Assembly: GCA_020073485.1 (NCBI GenBank) | Contig: JAIQFB010000034.1 | Location: forward strand, 1-53,373 | Direction of reading: 5' to 3' | Source of the DNA: Terriglobia bacterium | GTDB lineage: Bacteria; Acidobacteriota; Terriglobia; Acidiferrales; UBA7541 | DNA: 53,373 nucleotides | In this document: piece after piece, positions 44,507 to 52,513 of the stretch | Position numbering within the stretch: position 1 is the first letter of the stretch | Layout: every line of letters starts with the position of its first letter | Position numbers and translations under genes: made by a program | Notes under the pieces: model-generated | Database searches by the model: none | Seen by the model: only the letters and a program-made list of their open reading frames with translations | What the model was told of the DNA's origin: nothing

Positions 44507-45130
44507 TCATTGCATGCCCCCACCCACTTGATTCGTAAACTCCTCATAAATCGATTGCAGCCGCCGGCGAAGGTGCAGCACGGCGTGATGCTTGCGCGAA
44601 AGAAGCGTGTTCATGCTCACTCCCGTTTCCGCGGAAATCTCCTTGAAACTGCGCCCTTCGATCTCGTGCGCGACAAAAACGTCGCGCTGATCTTCCGGCA
44701 ACTCTTCCAGCGCCGCATCCAGTTCGTCGAGCAACACGCTTCTCGCGTATTCGGCTTCCGGACCCGCTTCCGGCGAAGGCAGTAGTTCCTCGAGCGTCAG
44801 CCGCTCCGCGCCTTCCTCTCCCGGATTCTGCAGAACACTTCTCGTTCCTGGCATCGCCTCCGGCTTCTTCTTTCGGAAAACGTCGATGATGCGATTCCGC
44901 GCCACGCGAAACAGCCACGCCCCCACCTGCTCGATCGGTTTCATCAGCCGGTAGGCTTCGACCAGTTCATAGAAAACGTCCTGGAGGATGTCTTCCGCTT
45001 CGGCCTCGTCGGCGACGCGCCTGCGGATGAAATTGCGCAGGCGTCCCCACTCGCGTTCGACCGTCTCGGAAAGTTTCCGGTCTTGCTCGGTCATCATCCA
45101 GGCTGCGTCCGCTGCCTCGTCCATAATCAT
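44507..45130 (-). CDS. ECF RNA polymerase sigma factor
   Basis: A 207-residue sigma factor. Region 2 is readable as RRRVADEAEAEDILQDVFYELV with the promoter-recognition helix GAWLFRVARNRIIDVFRKKK. Region 4 is DALDELPEDQRDVFVAHEIEGRSFKEI with a helix-turn-helix. A long acidic linker joins them. ATG 45130 is preferred because GGAG lies 7 nt upstream; GTG 45142 is an alternative. No anti-sigma gene is recognised beside it. The nearest companion is the small membrane protein downstream, across a repeat. Confidence 0.9.
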   Translation of the reverse strand: MIMDEAADAAWMMTEQDRKLSETVEREWGRLRNFIRRRVADEAEAEDILQDVFYELVEAYRLMKPIEQVGAWLFRVARNRIIDVFRKKKPEAMPGTRSVLQNPGEEGAERLTLEELLPSPEAGPEAEYARSVLLDELDAALEELPEDQRDVFVAHEIEGRSFKEISAETGVSMNTLLSRKHHAVLHLRRRLQSIYEEFTNQVGGGMQ

Positions 45131-45210
45131 GGCGGGCTCCACGTCCCGACCCGGTCGGGACGGTCAGCGCAAAAATCGAGCCCACGCCCGCTATCTATGT
45201 AAACGGAGTG

Positions 45211-45292
45211 TCCTCTGTGCTCTCTGTGTCCTCTACGTTGAAATCCGAAAACCTTCAACACAGAGGACACTGAGGACACAGAGAGCACAGAG
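45211..45292. repeat. Inverted repeat, CTCTGTGTCCTCTGTG family
   Basis: The left arm TCCTCTGTGCTCTCTGTGTC pairs with the right arm GACACAGAGAGCACAGAG, separated by about 35 nt. The motif is a dispersed low-complexity repeat seen in many environmental genomes. It lies upstream of the sigma factor and downstream of the GNAT gene. Confidence 0.7.
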
Positions 45293-45346
45293 AAGACCTA
45301 GGAAAGTGCACATGGAAAACGGAGGGATTAGGGTTGTTTCGCCCGG

Positions 45347-45829
45347 CTACTTCGCTTCTTCCGCGACCACCTGCAACGGATCGCCGATGAGCACGACGGA
45401 TTTCCACTCATCCAGAAATTCCGCGCCCAGTTTGCGGTAGAACTCGATCGCCGGAGTATTCCAGTCGAGGACTTCCCAGCGCATGCAGAAATATTTTTCA
45501 TTCCAGGCGATCGCGGCCACATGCGCCAAAAGCGCCCGGCCCACCCCGCGCTTGCGGAACGCCGGCCGCACGAAAAGATCGTCCAGAAACAACCCGGCGC
45601 GCCCCTGAAACGAGGAGTAGAAGTCGAAGAACACGGCGTAACCGACCGCTTCGCCGTCCCACTGCGCGATCACGGCACGGAATTTCGGCTTGGGCCCGAA
45701 ACCGTCGCGCGCAATGATCTCTTCCGACACGCTGGCTTCATGCCCCAAGTGCTCGAACTCGGCGAGCTCATGGATCATGCCCGAGAGCAGCGCGGCGTCG
45801 TTGATCGTGGCAGGGCGAATCGAAAGCAT
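45347..45829 (-). CDS. GNAT-family N-acetyltransferase
   Basis: A 160-residue acetyltransferase: LSIRPATINDAALL at the start, then LFLDDLFVRPAFRKRGVGRALLAHVAAIA, the acetyl-CoA-binding R-x-x-G-x-G/A region, and WEVLDWNTPAIEFYRKLGAEF. It resembles the diamine or protein acetyltransferase branch with the EVLDWN motif seen in spermidine/spermine-type enzymes. ATG 45829 is chosen since the fold begins there; the longer frame runs into a repeat. The substrate is unknown. Confidence 0.85.
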   Translation of the reverse strand: MLSIRPATINDAALLSGMIHELAEFEHLGHEASVSEEIIARDGFGPKPKFRAVIAQWDGEAVGYAVFFDFYSSFQGRAGLFLDDLFVRPAFRKRGVGRALLAHVAAIAWNEKYFCMRWEVLDWNTPAIEFYRKLGAEFLDEWKSVVLIGDPLQVVAEEAK

Positions 45830-45913
45830 CGGCAAAATCCTGGAAGTGTCAAAAGTTGCGAACGCGGAATTATAGACCACGCCGCGAGCCAATGTCGCGG
45901 TGAAAGAAGCTTT

Positions 45914-45990
45914 TGTAGGACAGGCACTCTTGCCTGTCCCGTTAAGTCCTGCTGGATCTGCGCGGGACAGACAAGAGTGCCTGTCCTACA
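45914..45990. repeat. Palindromic doublet, family D
   Basis: Arms TGTAGGACAGGCACTCTTGC and GAGTGCCTGTCCTACA are inverted around about 30 nt. Each half itself forms a GGACAGGCA-type hairpin. It shares the TGTAG end motif with family A and the inverted-doublet layout, and lies between convergent reading ends. Confidence 0.8.
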
Positions 45991-45994
45991 TCCC

Positions 45995-46867
45995 CTAACG
46001 CGGTTCGGACCCTTCCGTCGGCGCCACACCCGGTTTTGCGCCACCCGCCGGAGCAGGAGTGCGCCCCAGGTTGACCTGCGCTCCCAGCTGGATGAGCGTA
46101 GTCTCGCCGGGCGCCTGAAAAAATGTGAATCCCGACCGGTCCTTCCACGCCTGCGGCCCGCCAAGCCGGATGCCATGTTCCAGCACCACGTCGTGAATCT
46201 TCGCGACCATGGCTTCGTACTCTTTGTCCCCTTGCTTGTGGCCGGAAAAATTGCCCAGGTCCGTGCTCGCGGCGAAAATCACATCAATGCCCGGTACGGA
46301 CGCGATCTTCTCCGCATTCGCCACGCCGATCGGCGTTTCGATCATAATCACCACCATCATATTGTTGTTCGCGGTCTGCCGGTAGTCCGATCCGTAGAGC
46401 GCCCCGTACTGCCCGTTGCCCTGGCTGCGCCGCCCCTCGGGCGGATACTTGGCCCACTTCACCGCCGCCTGCGCTTTTTCGACGGTGTCCACCGTGGGCA
46501 CGATGATCCCCAGCGCGCCGATGTCGGTCGCCTTCTGAATGTCGCTCTCGGTCGCGTCCGGCACGCGAATGAACGGCATCGCCGAGGCCCCCCGGCACGC
46601 CCAGATCATTCTGGCCACATCCTCAAACGTCAGCGGGCTATGCTGCATCTCGATCCACATGAAATCGTATCCGGAGTTCGCCATGGCGCAGTACATATTG
46701 GGGTCGGGAGAAAATACAGTAGCGCCGACCAGCGGTTTCCCGTCCTTCAGTTTCTGCTTGGCGGTGTTGTAGAGCGGTTTTTGCTGCGCCATCTGCGCTT
46801 TTCCGGCGGTCATGCAGAAAAATGCTAGGACGATAACGCAGAACGCGATGATGGGTTTTGCTCGCAA
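45995..46867 (-). CDS. Exported HpcH/HpaI-family aldolase
   Basis: A 290-residue protein with an N-terminal signal peptide (IIAFCVIVLAFFCMTAGKAQ). A class II pyruvate aldolase fold follows: catalytic His76 in WIEMQHSPLT, metal ligands Glu177 in IMIETPIG and Asp203 in STDLGNFSG, and FIRVPDA. These enzymes normally work in the cytoplasm on hydroxy-keto acids, so a secreted form is unusual. The TTG start follows GGAGGAAA. The gene stands alone on this strand between two repeats, so no pathway context is visible. Confidence 0.8.
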   Translation of the reverse strand: MRAKPIIAFCVIVLAFFCMTAGKAQMAQQKPLYNTAKQKLKDGKPLVGATVFSPDPNMYCAMANSGYDFMWIEMQHSPLTFEDVARMIWACRGASAMPFIRVPDATESDIQKATDIGALGIIVPTVDTVEKAQAAVKWAKYPPEGRRSQGNGQYGALYGSDYRQTANNNMMVVIMIETPIGVANAEKIASVPGIDVIFAASTDLGNFSGHKQGDKEYEAMVAKIHDVVLEHGIRLGGPQAWKDRSGFTFFQAPGETTLIQLGAQVNLGRTPAPAGGAKPGVAPTEGSEPR

Positions 46868-47107
46868 GGTTTCCTCCTCGGATGAAAGCGCCGGTTCGCG
46901 CGATGGAAGATAAGATTCTCCCGCGAACAGTAGTCCTTCTTCTGGATGATTGCAAGATGGGGTTACCCTGGGAGTAGGACAAACCCCAAGCTGGCCGCCT
47001 ACCGGCCCCCCTGACCATCGAACTAAAATCTTTCTATCCTCACAGGTTCCGATTAATCTGCTCTATTGCGAATCGGGCAGACGTACAGCGGGAGCGCCAC
47101 GACACAA

Positions 47108-47548
47108 ATGACACCGGCAAGTGACACGATTACATTAGGGATGCAAACCAGTGGGGATGACAACCGCACTGATAAGCATGTACTCGAACTCCGCAAATTA
47201 CTGGCAATTTACTGCAAAGGCCCGTATAGCGATGCCATCATCAATTTCGCCCTAATTCTGAGAATTGGCGGGAACATGCAGGAGTTCGATTTTGAAGGCT
47301 GCGAACGCATTCGAAGAAATCACAATCAGAAATATATTACGGTCGACCTAGGCTTTCCATCTCATCGTTGGCGAGGTGTCAGTGATGAGCAAATTCGCAA
47401 ATATCTTGCCGAGCTTGTGGAAACAGGTTTGTTGTCCTGTATAAATCGATTACAAAGAGACAAGACCCAAGTCCAAGCTTCCAAATTGATGAGCGATTTT
47501 GGATTTGTGAAAAAGATGTTTCTCAATCTAAAAATAATTGTAAAGTAA
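47108..47548 (+). CDS. A+T-rich hypothetical protein
   Basis: A 146-residue protein, clearly richer in A and T than its neighbours. It is largely helical with few membrane stretches, and shows RRNHNQKYITVDLGFPSHRW, EQIRKYLAELVETGLL and LMSDFGFVKKMFL. No domain was recognised. ATG 47108 is the first ATG in frame; TTG 47066 or ATG 47141 are possible. It converges with ddl, and its base composition suggests recent acquisition. Confidence 0.5.
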   Translation: MTPASDTITLGMQTSGDDNRTDKHVLELRKLLAIYCKGPYSDAIINFALILRIGGNMQEFDFEGCERIRRNHNQKYITVDLGFPSHRWRGVSDEQIRKYLAELVETGLLSCINRLQRDKTQVQASKLMSDFGFVKKMFLNLKIIVK

Positions 47549-47595
47549 TAGGTTGGGCCTGAGAAGTTGACATTTTGGAAGGCTGGCGATCACGA

Positions 47596-48732
47596 CTATT
47601 CCTTGAGTGATCCAGGAGCAGCCCCCGCAGGCAATTCAATCGTAAATTTCGTGCGCAGTTTTTCGCGATGCTGCAAGAGAGCCAACTCAATCAGCCGGCT
47701 GAGCAAGTCGCGATACGTCAGACCCGAAGCCTCCCACAATTTGGGATACATACTGATGGAAGTGAAGCCGGGAATCGTGTTGATCTCATTTAGATAAATT
47801 TTCCCCGTGCGGTGTTCCAGGAAAAAATCGACGCGCGCCATCCCCAGACATTCCAGGGCGCGGAATCCGCGCACGGCGTATTCCTGGAATTTCTTAACCT
47901 GCGCGCGATTTAGTTTGGCAGGGATCAGCAGGCGCGTGCCCTCTTCCAGATATTTCGCGGCGTAATCGTAAAATTCGCGGTGTGGCACGATCTCGCCGGG
48001 GATCGACGCCTTGGGATCGTCGTTGCCCAGCACGGAAACTTCGATTTCGCGGCCTTTAATGGCGCGCTCCACAACAATTTTTTGCGCAAATTCGGCGGCA
48101 AAATCTATCGCGGTGGCCAGTTCCTTGGCGTCATGCGCCTTGGTCATGCCCACGGAACTTCCCAGCGTTGCGGGCTTCACAAACACGGGAAATTTAAATT
48201 TCTTGCGGATCGCGCCGATCACTTTCACGCGCGATTTTTCCCACTCGGCACGCGTAATGGCCAGGAAATCGACCACCGGCAGCTTGGCCTGCAGGAACAG
48301 GCGCTTCTGCATGTCCTTATCCATGCCCACAGCCGAGCCCAGCACGCCCGAGCCGACGTAGGGAAGCCCCGCGAGGTCGAGCAGCCCCTGCACCGTGCCG
48401 TCCTCGCCAAACGTGCCGTGCAGCACGGGAAACACGACATCGACGCGCAGCGCGTCCGGCCGCGACGCGCCGACCGGAACAAGCGCCGCCACATTCGGAT
48501 CGGCCGAAAGCATCACGCCTTCGCCCGTCTTCAGCACTTCCGGCAGCATCTTGTGCGCGGCGGTTCCCGCGAGCCAACGGCCATCCTTGGTGATCCCGAT
48601 GGGGACCGCTTCGTATTTTTCCTTATCGAGCGCCTGAATTACCGACGCGGCGGAAACCAGGGAAACCTCATGTTCCCCCGAGCGCCCGCCGAACAGCACG
48701 CCTACGCGCAATCGTTTTTTCTCTGTGGTCAT
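47596..48732 (-). CDS. ddl: D-alanine-D-alanine ligase
   Basis: A 378-residue ATP-grasp ligase: LRVGVLFGGRSGEHEVSLVSA near the start, FPVLHGTFGEDGTVQGLL, KPATLGSSVGMTKAHDA, ARVDFFLEHRTGKIYLNEIN and PGFTSISMYPKLWEASGL. It makes the dipeptide for peptidoglycan, in the cytoplasm. The start at 48732 is exact. The first 13 or so codons have a diverged copy at 48778-48817, separated by a palindromic repeat, which suggests that a second ddl gene or a promoter duplication was once present. Confidence 0.95.
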   Translation of the reverse strand: MTTEKKRLRVGVLFGGRSGEHEVSLVSAASVIQALDKEKYEAVPIGITKDGRWLAGTAAHKMLPEVLKTGEGVMLSADPNVAALVPVGASRPDALRVDVVFPVLHGTFGEDGTVQGLLDLAGLPYVGSGVLGSAVGMDKDMQKRLFLQAKLPVVDFLAITRAEWEKSRVKVIGAIRKKFKFPVFVKPATLGSSVGMTKAHDAKELATAIDFAAEFAQKIVVERAIKGREIEVSVLGNDDPKASIPGEIVPHREFYDYAAKYLEEGTRLLIPAKLNRAQVKKFQEYAVRGFRALECLGMARVDFFLEHRTGKIYLNEINTIPGFTSISMYPKLWEASGLTYRDLLSRLIELALLQHREKLRTKFTIELPAGAAPGSLKE

Positions 48733-48750
48733 AGTTCACGCATTCCAGTT

Positions 48751-48777
48751 GTGGCGCCGGCGTCCCGCCGGCGCCAC
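48751..48777. repeat. Palindrome, family C (single unit)
   Basis: GTGGCGCCGGCGTCCCGCCG continuing to GGCGCCAC, a perfect 27-nt palindrome around a short loop. It ends exactly where the remnant ddl copy begins. Confidence 0.85.
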
Positions 48778-48817
48778 GAAGACCATGCCAACGCGCAATC
48801 GCTTTTCCAGTGGTCAT
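48778..48817 (-). pseudogene. Remnant duplicate of the ddl 5' end
   Basis: On the minus strand, ATGACCACTGG... at 48817 downward aligns with the first 13 or so codons of ddl (48732 downward). Shared blocks include GCGATTGCGCGT and the ATGACCAC start, with two single-base gaps. The copy ends at the family C palindrome. It is too short and frameshifted to code. Confidence 0.65.
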
Positions 48818-48882
48818 AAAATAAATAAACCGCGTTTTCCCAGCCCGTGAAACTCTGCCGAAACCTCGCGATGGGTTGTCCT

Positions 48883-48908
48883 GTGGCGCAGGCTGAAGCC
48901 TGCGCCAC
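48883..48908. repeat. Palindrome, family B (single unit)
   Basis: GTGGCGCAGGCTGAAGCCTG then CGCCAC: a perfect 26-nt palindrome with a short loop, located directly after the arginase stop codon (minus strand). Confidence 0.85.
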
Positions 48909-48912
48909 CAAA

Positions 48913-49824
48913 CTACAAAATCTTCTTTCCCAATCCCGAAAGCACCATTTCCACGCCCAGCAACGCCGTCTGATTGTGCAGATCGATCACCGGATTGATC
49001 TCGACGACTTCGAGCGACACCATGGCATCGCTATCGGCGATCATTTCCATGGCCAGGTGCCCCTCGCGGTAGGTCACGCCACCGCGCACCGGCGTTCCCA
49101 CTCCCGGGGCGTCGTCCGGGTCGATGAAATCCAGGTCCAGGCTGACGGCCACGCCATCGGTATCGTCGGTGACGAATCGCAGCGCCTCGCTCATCACGTC
49201 GCGCATGCCGCGCTCGTCGATATCGCGCATGGTGAAGACGTGCACGCCCGATTCCTTGATCAGGCGGCGCTCCTTGGGATCGAGATCGCGCACGCCCACC
49301 AGGGCCACGTTGCGCGGTTCGACTTTCGGCTTGAAGCCGAGGAGCTCGACCAGCTCCGGCGCGCCGTAGCCGATGATCGCCGCCAGCGGCATCCCGTGAA
49401 TATTTCCCGAGGGCGAGCTTTCCGGCGTGTTCATGTCGCCGTGCGCGTCCAGCCACAAGTAGCCGATGCGTTTGGATTGCGCGCGAAAATGGTTCGACAC
49501 TCCGGAACACGATCCCACGGCGATGGAGTGGTCTCCGCCCAGCACCAGGGGCAGGAAGCCGTCGGATAGAGTCTTTTCGGTCATCTCCGCGAGGCCGCGG
49601 CAAGCCTCAGCAATTTCGTTCAAGTATTTGGCGCGCTTTTCGCCGTAGGGTTGTTCCTCGGGCTGGCGCACGTTGATGTTGCCGATGTCCTCAACCGTGT
49701 GCCCGAGCGCCTTCAAGCGCTGCTGCAGGCCGGCGACGCGCAGCGCCGACGGGCCCATGTCCACGCCGCGCCGGCTCTGGCCCAGGTCCATCGGAACCCC
49801 GATGATGCGAATTTTTTGTGCCAT
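48913..49824 (-). CDS. rocF: Arginase
   Basis: A 303-residue ureohydrolase with the manganese-binding motifs GGDHSIAVGS, DAHGDMNTPE and SLDLDFIDPDDAPGVGTP. It splits arginine to ornithine and urea in the cytoplasm. ATG 49824 gives the usual family start (MAQKIRIIGVPMDLGQSRRG); a longer frame to 49842 has no better site. It sits between ddl and asnS, but palindromic repeats lie on both sides, so a shared transcript is uncertain. Confidence 0.93.
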   Translation of the reverse strand: MAQKIRIIGVPMDLGQSRRGVDMGPSALRVAGLQQRLKALGHTVEDIGNINVRQPEEQPYGEKRAKYLNEIAEACRGLAEMTEKTLSDGFLPLVLGGDHSIAVGSCSGVSNHFRAQSKRIGYLWLDAHGDMNTPESSPSGNIHGMPLAAIIGYGAPELVELLGFKPKVEPRNVALVGVRDLDPKERRLIKESGVHVFTMRDIDERGMRDVMSEALRFVTDDTDGVAVSLDLDFIDPDDAPGVGTPVRGGVTYREGHLAMEMIADSDAMVSLEVVEINPVIDLHNQTALLGVEMVLSGLGKKIL

Positions 49825-49874
49825 AGTTGAGTCCCGCGCCAAGCATTCCCGGTCGAGAGGAAATCAAAGAGCCA

Positions 49875-49963
49875 GCGGCTAAAGCCGCATTGAATTTCCC
49901 GGCTAATGTTGTGCCCAAGGCCAAGACCCACTAAGCGTCTCGTGCCGCAGACGGCTTTAGTGG
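49875..49963. repeat. GCGGCTAAAGCCGC-type palindromes
   Basis: One perfect palindrome, GCGGCTAAAGCCGC (49875-49888), and a related partial inverted unit with GACGGCTTTAGTGG ending near 49963, abutting the family B doublet. Together they form a composite repeat region. Confidence 0.6.
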
Positions 49964-50045
49964 CGCAGGCTTCAGCCTGTGGGGCTTGGTCGCTGCAAGA
50001 TCGATCGTGCTTGCCCTAATCCCCACAGGCTAAAGCCTGCGCCAC
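49960..50045. repeat. Palindromic doublet, family B
   Basis: The left unit GTGGCGCAGGCTTCAGCCTG and the right unit CAGGCTAAAGCCTGCGCCAC are inverted around about 40 nt. It lies just downstream of asnS (minus strand). Confidence 0.85.
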
Positions 50046-50055
50046 GCAATGAGCC

Positions 50056-51357
50056 TTAAGGGTATACGCGATAAATCATCCGGGGGAAGGGAATCACTTC
50101 GCGGATGTGCTCAGTTCCGCAAATCCACGCCACCGTGCGTTCCAGGCCCAAACCGAAGCCGGCATGCGGCACGCCGCCATATTTGCGCAGGTCGAGGTAC
50201 CAGCTGAACGCCTCTTCCGGCAGATTGTGCTCGCGCAGGCGCTTCAAGAGCAAATCGTAATCGGCGACGCGTTCGCCTCCGCCGATGATTTCGCCGTAGC
50301 CCTCCGGAGCGAGCATGTCAAAACCCAGGGCCAGGTCGGGCCGGACCGGGTCCGGCTGCATGTAAAACGCCTTGATGGCCGCGGGGTAGCGATGCACCAT
50401 CACGGGACGGTCGTAGGCGCTGGAAAGAATGGTCTCTTCGTCGCCGCCGAAATCGTCGCCCCACTTGGCGGGGTTGCCGCGCTGTTGCAAAATCTGGATC
50501 GCTTCATCATACGTAAGGCGAGGAAACGGAGTTTTCACGTTCGCAAGTTTGGAAGTGTCGCGGCCAATCGTCTCCAACTCGCGCGCGCGGTTTTTCAGCA
50601 CAGATTGCACCACGTGGCTGACCAAACCCTCGCCGAGCGCCATCATGTCTTCCAGATGCGCGAAGGCGGCTTCCGGCTCGAGCATCCAGAATTCGGTCAA
50701 GTGGCGCCGCGTCTTCGATTTTTCGGCGCGAAACGTCGGCCCGAACGTATAGACCTTGCCAAGCGCCATGGCCGTGGCCTCGACGTAGAGCTGTCCCGAC
50801 TGCGTCAGGTAGGCTTTCTCGTCGTCGATGTACTGCACCTCGAACAAAGTGGTCGTGCCTTCGCAGGCCGCCGGCGTAAAGATGGGCGCCTCGGTGAGGA
50901 TGTAGCCCTCGGAATCCATATATTCGTGCGCGGCGCGAACGGCTTGGGCGCGGATGCGCAGGATGGCCGCCTGCCGCGGCGTGCGGATCCACAAATGCCG
51001 GTGATCGAGCAAGAAATCGACGCCGTGTTCCTTGAGTTGGATCGGATACGGCGAGTCGTCCGGGACGCGCTGCACCACTTCGATGGCCGTGATCTGAATT
51101 TCAAAACCGCCTGGTGCTCGTTTATCGGCGTGAATTTTTCCGGTGACGATGACGCTCGACTCCTGCGTGAGCCCGCGCAACGCTTCAAACGCCACGGGCT
51201 GGTCCTTGAGCGACACCACGCCCTGGATCGTTCCCGTCCCGTCGCGAAAAATAGGAAAGAGAAGTTTTCCTGCCTCGCGCAGATTGTAGAGCCACCCGCG
51301 CAGAGTGACTTCCTGGCCGTCGTATTTTCCAACGGATTCAATGGTCACGATCGGCAT
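50056..51357 (-). CDS. asnS: Asparaginyl-tRNA synthetase
   Basis: A 433-residue class IIb synthetase: an N-terminal OB-fold anticodon-binding domain ([14 protein letters not shown]), motif 2 [21 protein letters not shown] and motif 3 [13 protein letters not shown]. The [11 protein letters not shown] wording favours AsnRS over AspRS. ATG 51357 is followed by the usual [13 protein letters not shown] start. It charges tRNA-Asn with asparagine. The gene is bracketed by family B palindromic doublets on both sides. Confidence 0.94.
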   Translation of the reverse strand: MPIVTIESVGKYDGQEVTLRGWLYNLREAGKLLFPIFRDGTGTIQGVVSLKDQPVAFEALRGLTQESSVIVTGKIHADKRAPGGFEIQITAIEVVQRVPDDSPYPIQLKEHGVDFLLDHRHLWIRTPRQAAILRIRAQAVRAAHEYMDSEGYILTEAPIFTPAACEGTTTLFEVQYIDDEKAYLTQSGQLYVEATAMALGKVYTFGPTFRAEKSKTRRHLTEFWMLEPEAAFAHLEDMMALGEGLVSHVVQSVLKNRARELETIGRDTSKLANVKTPFPRLTYDEAIQILQQRGNPAKWGDDFGGDEETILSSAYDRPVMVHRYPAAIKAFYMQPDPVRPDLALGFDMLAPEGYGEIIGGGERVADYDLLLKRLREHNLPEEAFSWYLDLRKYGGVPHAGFGLGLERTVAWICGTEHIREVIPFPRMIYRVYP

Positions 51358-51400
51358 GGAACTTGTGAGTCTCCCTTTAAATTAACTGATGGACTCGGTT

Positions 51401-51482
51401 TGGTGGCACAGGCTTCAGCCTGTGCGGTTTTATTCTTGCAGGCGCAGGATTTAAACCGCACAGGCTGAAGCCTGCGCCACCA
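51401..51482. repeat. Palindromic doublet, family B
   Basis: The left unit TGGTGGCACAGGCTTCAGCC and the right unit CTGAAGCCTGCGCCACCA are inverted, with a spacer containing GGTTTTATTCTTGC. Arms CCGCACAGG and CCTGTGCGG also pair. It lies between the asnS start and the stop of the TIM-barrel gene. Confidence 0.85.
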
Positions 51483-51523
51483 GGAACCGCGTCGCATTGA
51501 TGCGGTGCATCCATTGGCACACC

Positions 51524-52375
51524 TTAGGCCTGGGCTAACGCTTCCTCAAACTTATCAAACACTTTCCGCGCGCCTTGCAGCGTCTCCGCGAATGCCTGTA
51601 TTTCACCTGAACCCGCAGCGACGGCGGTCTCTTTCAGCTCAAGGACGATCGGCGTGCCAGCCGGCAAAGCCGGCAGCACGGCGTTCCAGTCGATCGAGCC
51701 TTCGTACGGCAGCAAGTGGTCGTCACGCTCGCCGCGATTGTCGTGGACGTGCGTGGTGGCCAGCAGGTCGTGCGCGGTTTCCAGCCCCGGCAGGACGTCG
51801 CCTTCGAGGTGCGCGTGCCCGGTGTCAAAGCACAGCTTCACGCTGGTCAGCCGCGTCCGCTCCAGAAAATGTTTTAGGTTCTCGGGAGTGGCCATTTCGC
51901 CCGGCGTATTTTCCAGTGCCATGGTGATGCCCCTGTGCCTGGCGAACAGCGAGAGGTGTTCGAGCGAACTGAACGTTGCGTCCCAGCGTCGCTCGTCCGC
52001 AACGTCCCGCAACCGCGCGACGTGCTGGACGCAGTATTGAAACGGAACCTGCTCGACCAGATCCAGCGCGCGCTTGATTTCATCGACCGCTTCCTGACGC
52101 CGCAACCGCTCTGGATCGGAAATCGAAAGAGGCGCGCCGCTTTCGCGCGAAGTATGGAAATCGCGCATGGTGGGCGCGTGGATCGAATGCAATTTGAGAT
52201 TATTCCCCGCAAGCCACGAGCCGAGTTCGCGCACCTCCTCGGCCGAGCGGTAATCGAAATGCCCGCGCGAGCAAAACAGCTCGATGGCGGAAACTCCTGC
52301 GCCCGCGGCCTCTTTGATGAGGTCCGCCGTCAGTTTACGATTCACAAAAAGATACGTGGAAAGAACGCGTTGCAT
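51524..52375 (-). CDS. TIM-barrel sugar isomerase/epimerase-like protein
   Basis: A 283-residue protein of the xylose-isomerase-like TIM barrel family (AP endonuclease 2 superfamily). Residues likely to hold the metal are in HSIHAPTM, MALENTPGEM, CFDTGHAHLEG and THVHDNRGERDDHLLP. Members include hydroxypyruvate and inosose isomerases and endonuclease IV; the substrate cannot be read. ATG 52375 is preferred; GTG 52381 is possible. It is downstream of mqnD on the same strand (139 nt). Confidence 0.8.
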   Translation of the reverse strand: MQRVLSTYLFVNRKLTADLIKEAAGAGVSAIELFCSRGHFDYRSAEEVRELGSWLAGNNLKLHSIHAPTMRDFHTSRESGAPLSISDPERLRRQEAVDEIKRALDLVEQVPFQYCVQHVARLRDVADERRWDATFSSLEHLSLFARHRGITMALENTPGEMATPENLKHFLERTRLTSVKLCFDTGHAHLEGDVLPGLETAHDLLATTHVHDNRGERDDHLLPYEGSIDWNAVLPALPAGTPIVLELKETAVAAGSGEIQAFAETLQGARKVFDKFEEALAQA

Positions 52376-52513
52376 GGTCACAGTGTCCGGGCCCTGTTCC
52401 TGGAAGTCATTTGGACTTTATGCGAACGAGGAAGGCGCGTCAAGGCGGCTCCGGCAAACTGCAAATCGATGGAAGTTTCGCACAAAAAGGGAAGGAGCAT
52501 TCCGTGGTGAATT

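Noticed and set aside
43870-51482. Possible CRISPR array from the many hairpins
   Set aside because: Units are not regularly spaced, belong to several families and lie in separate intergenic gaps.
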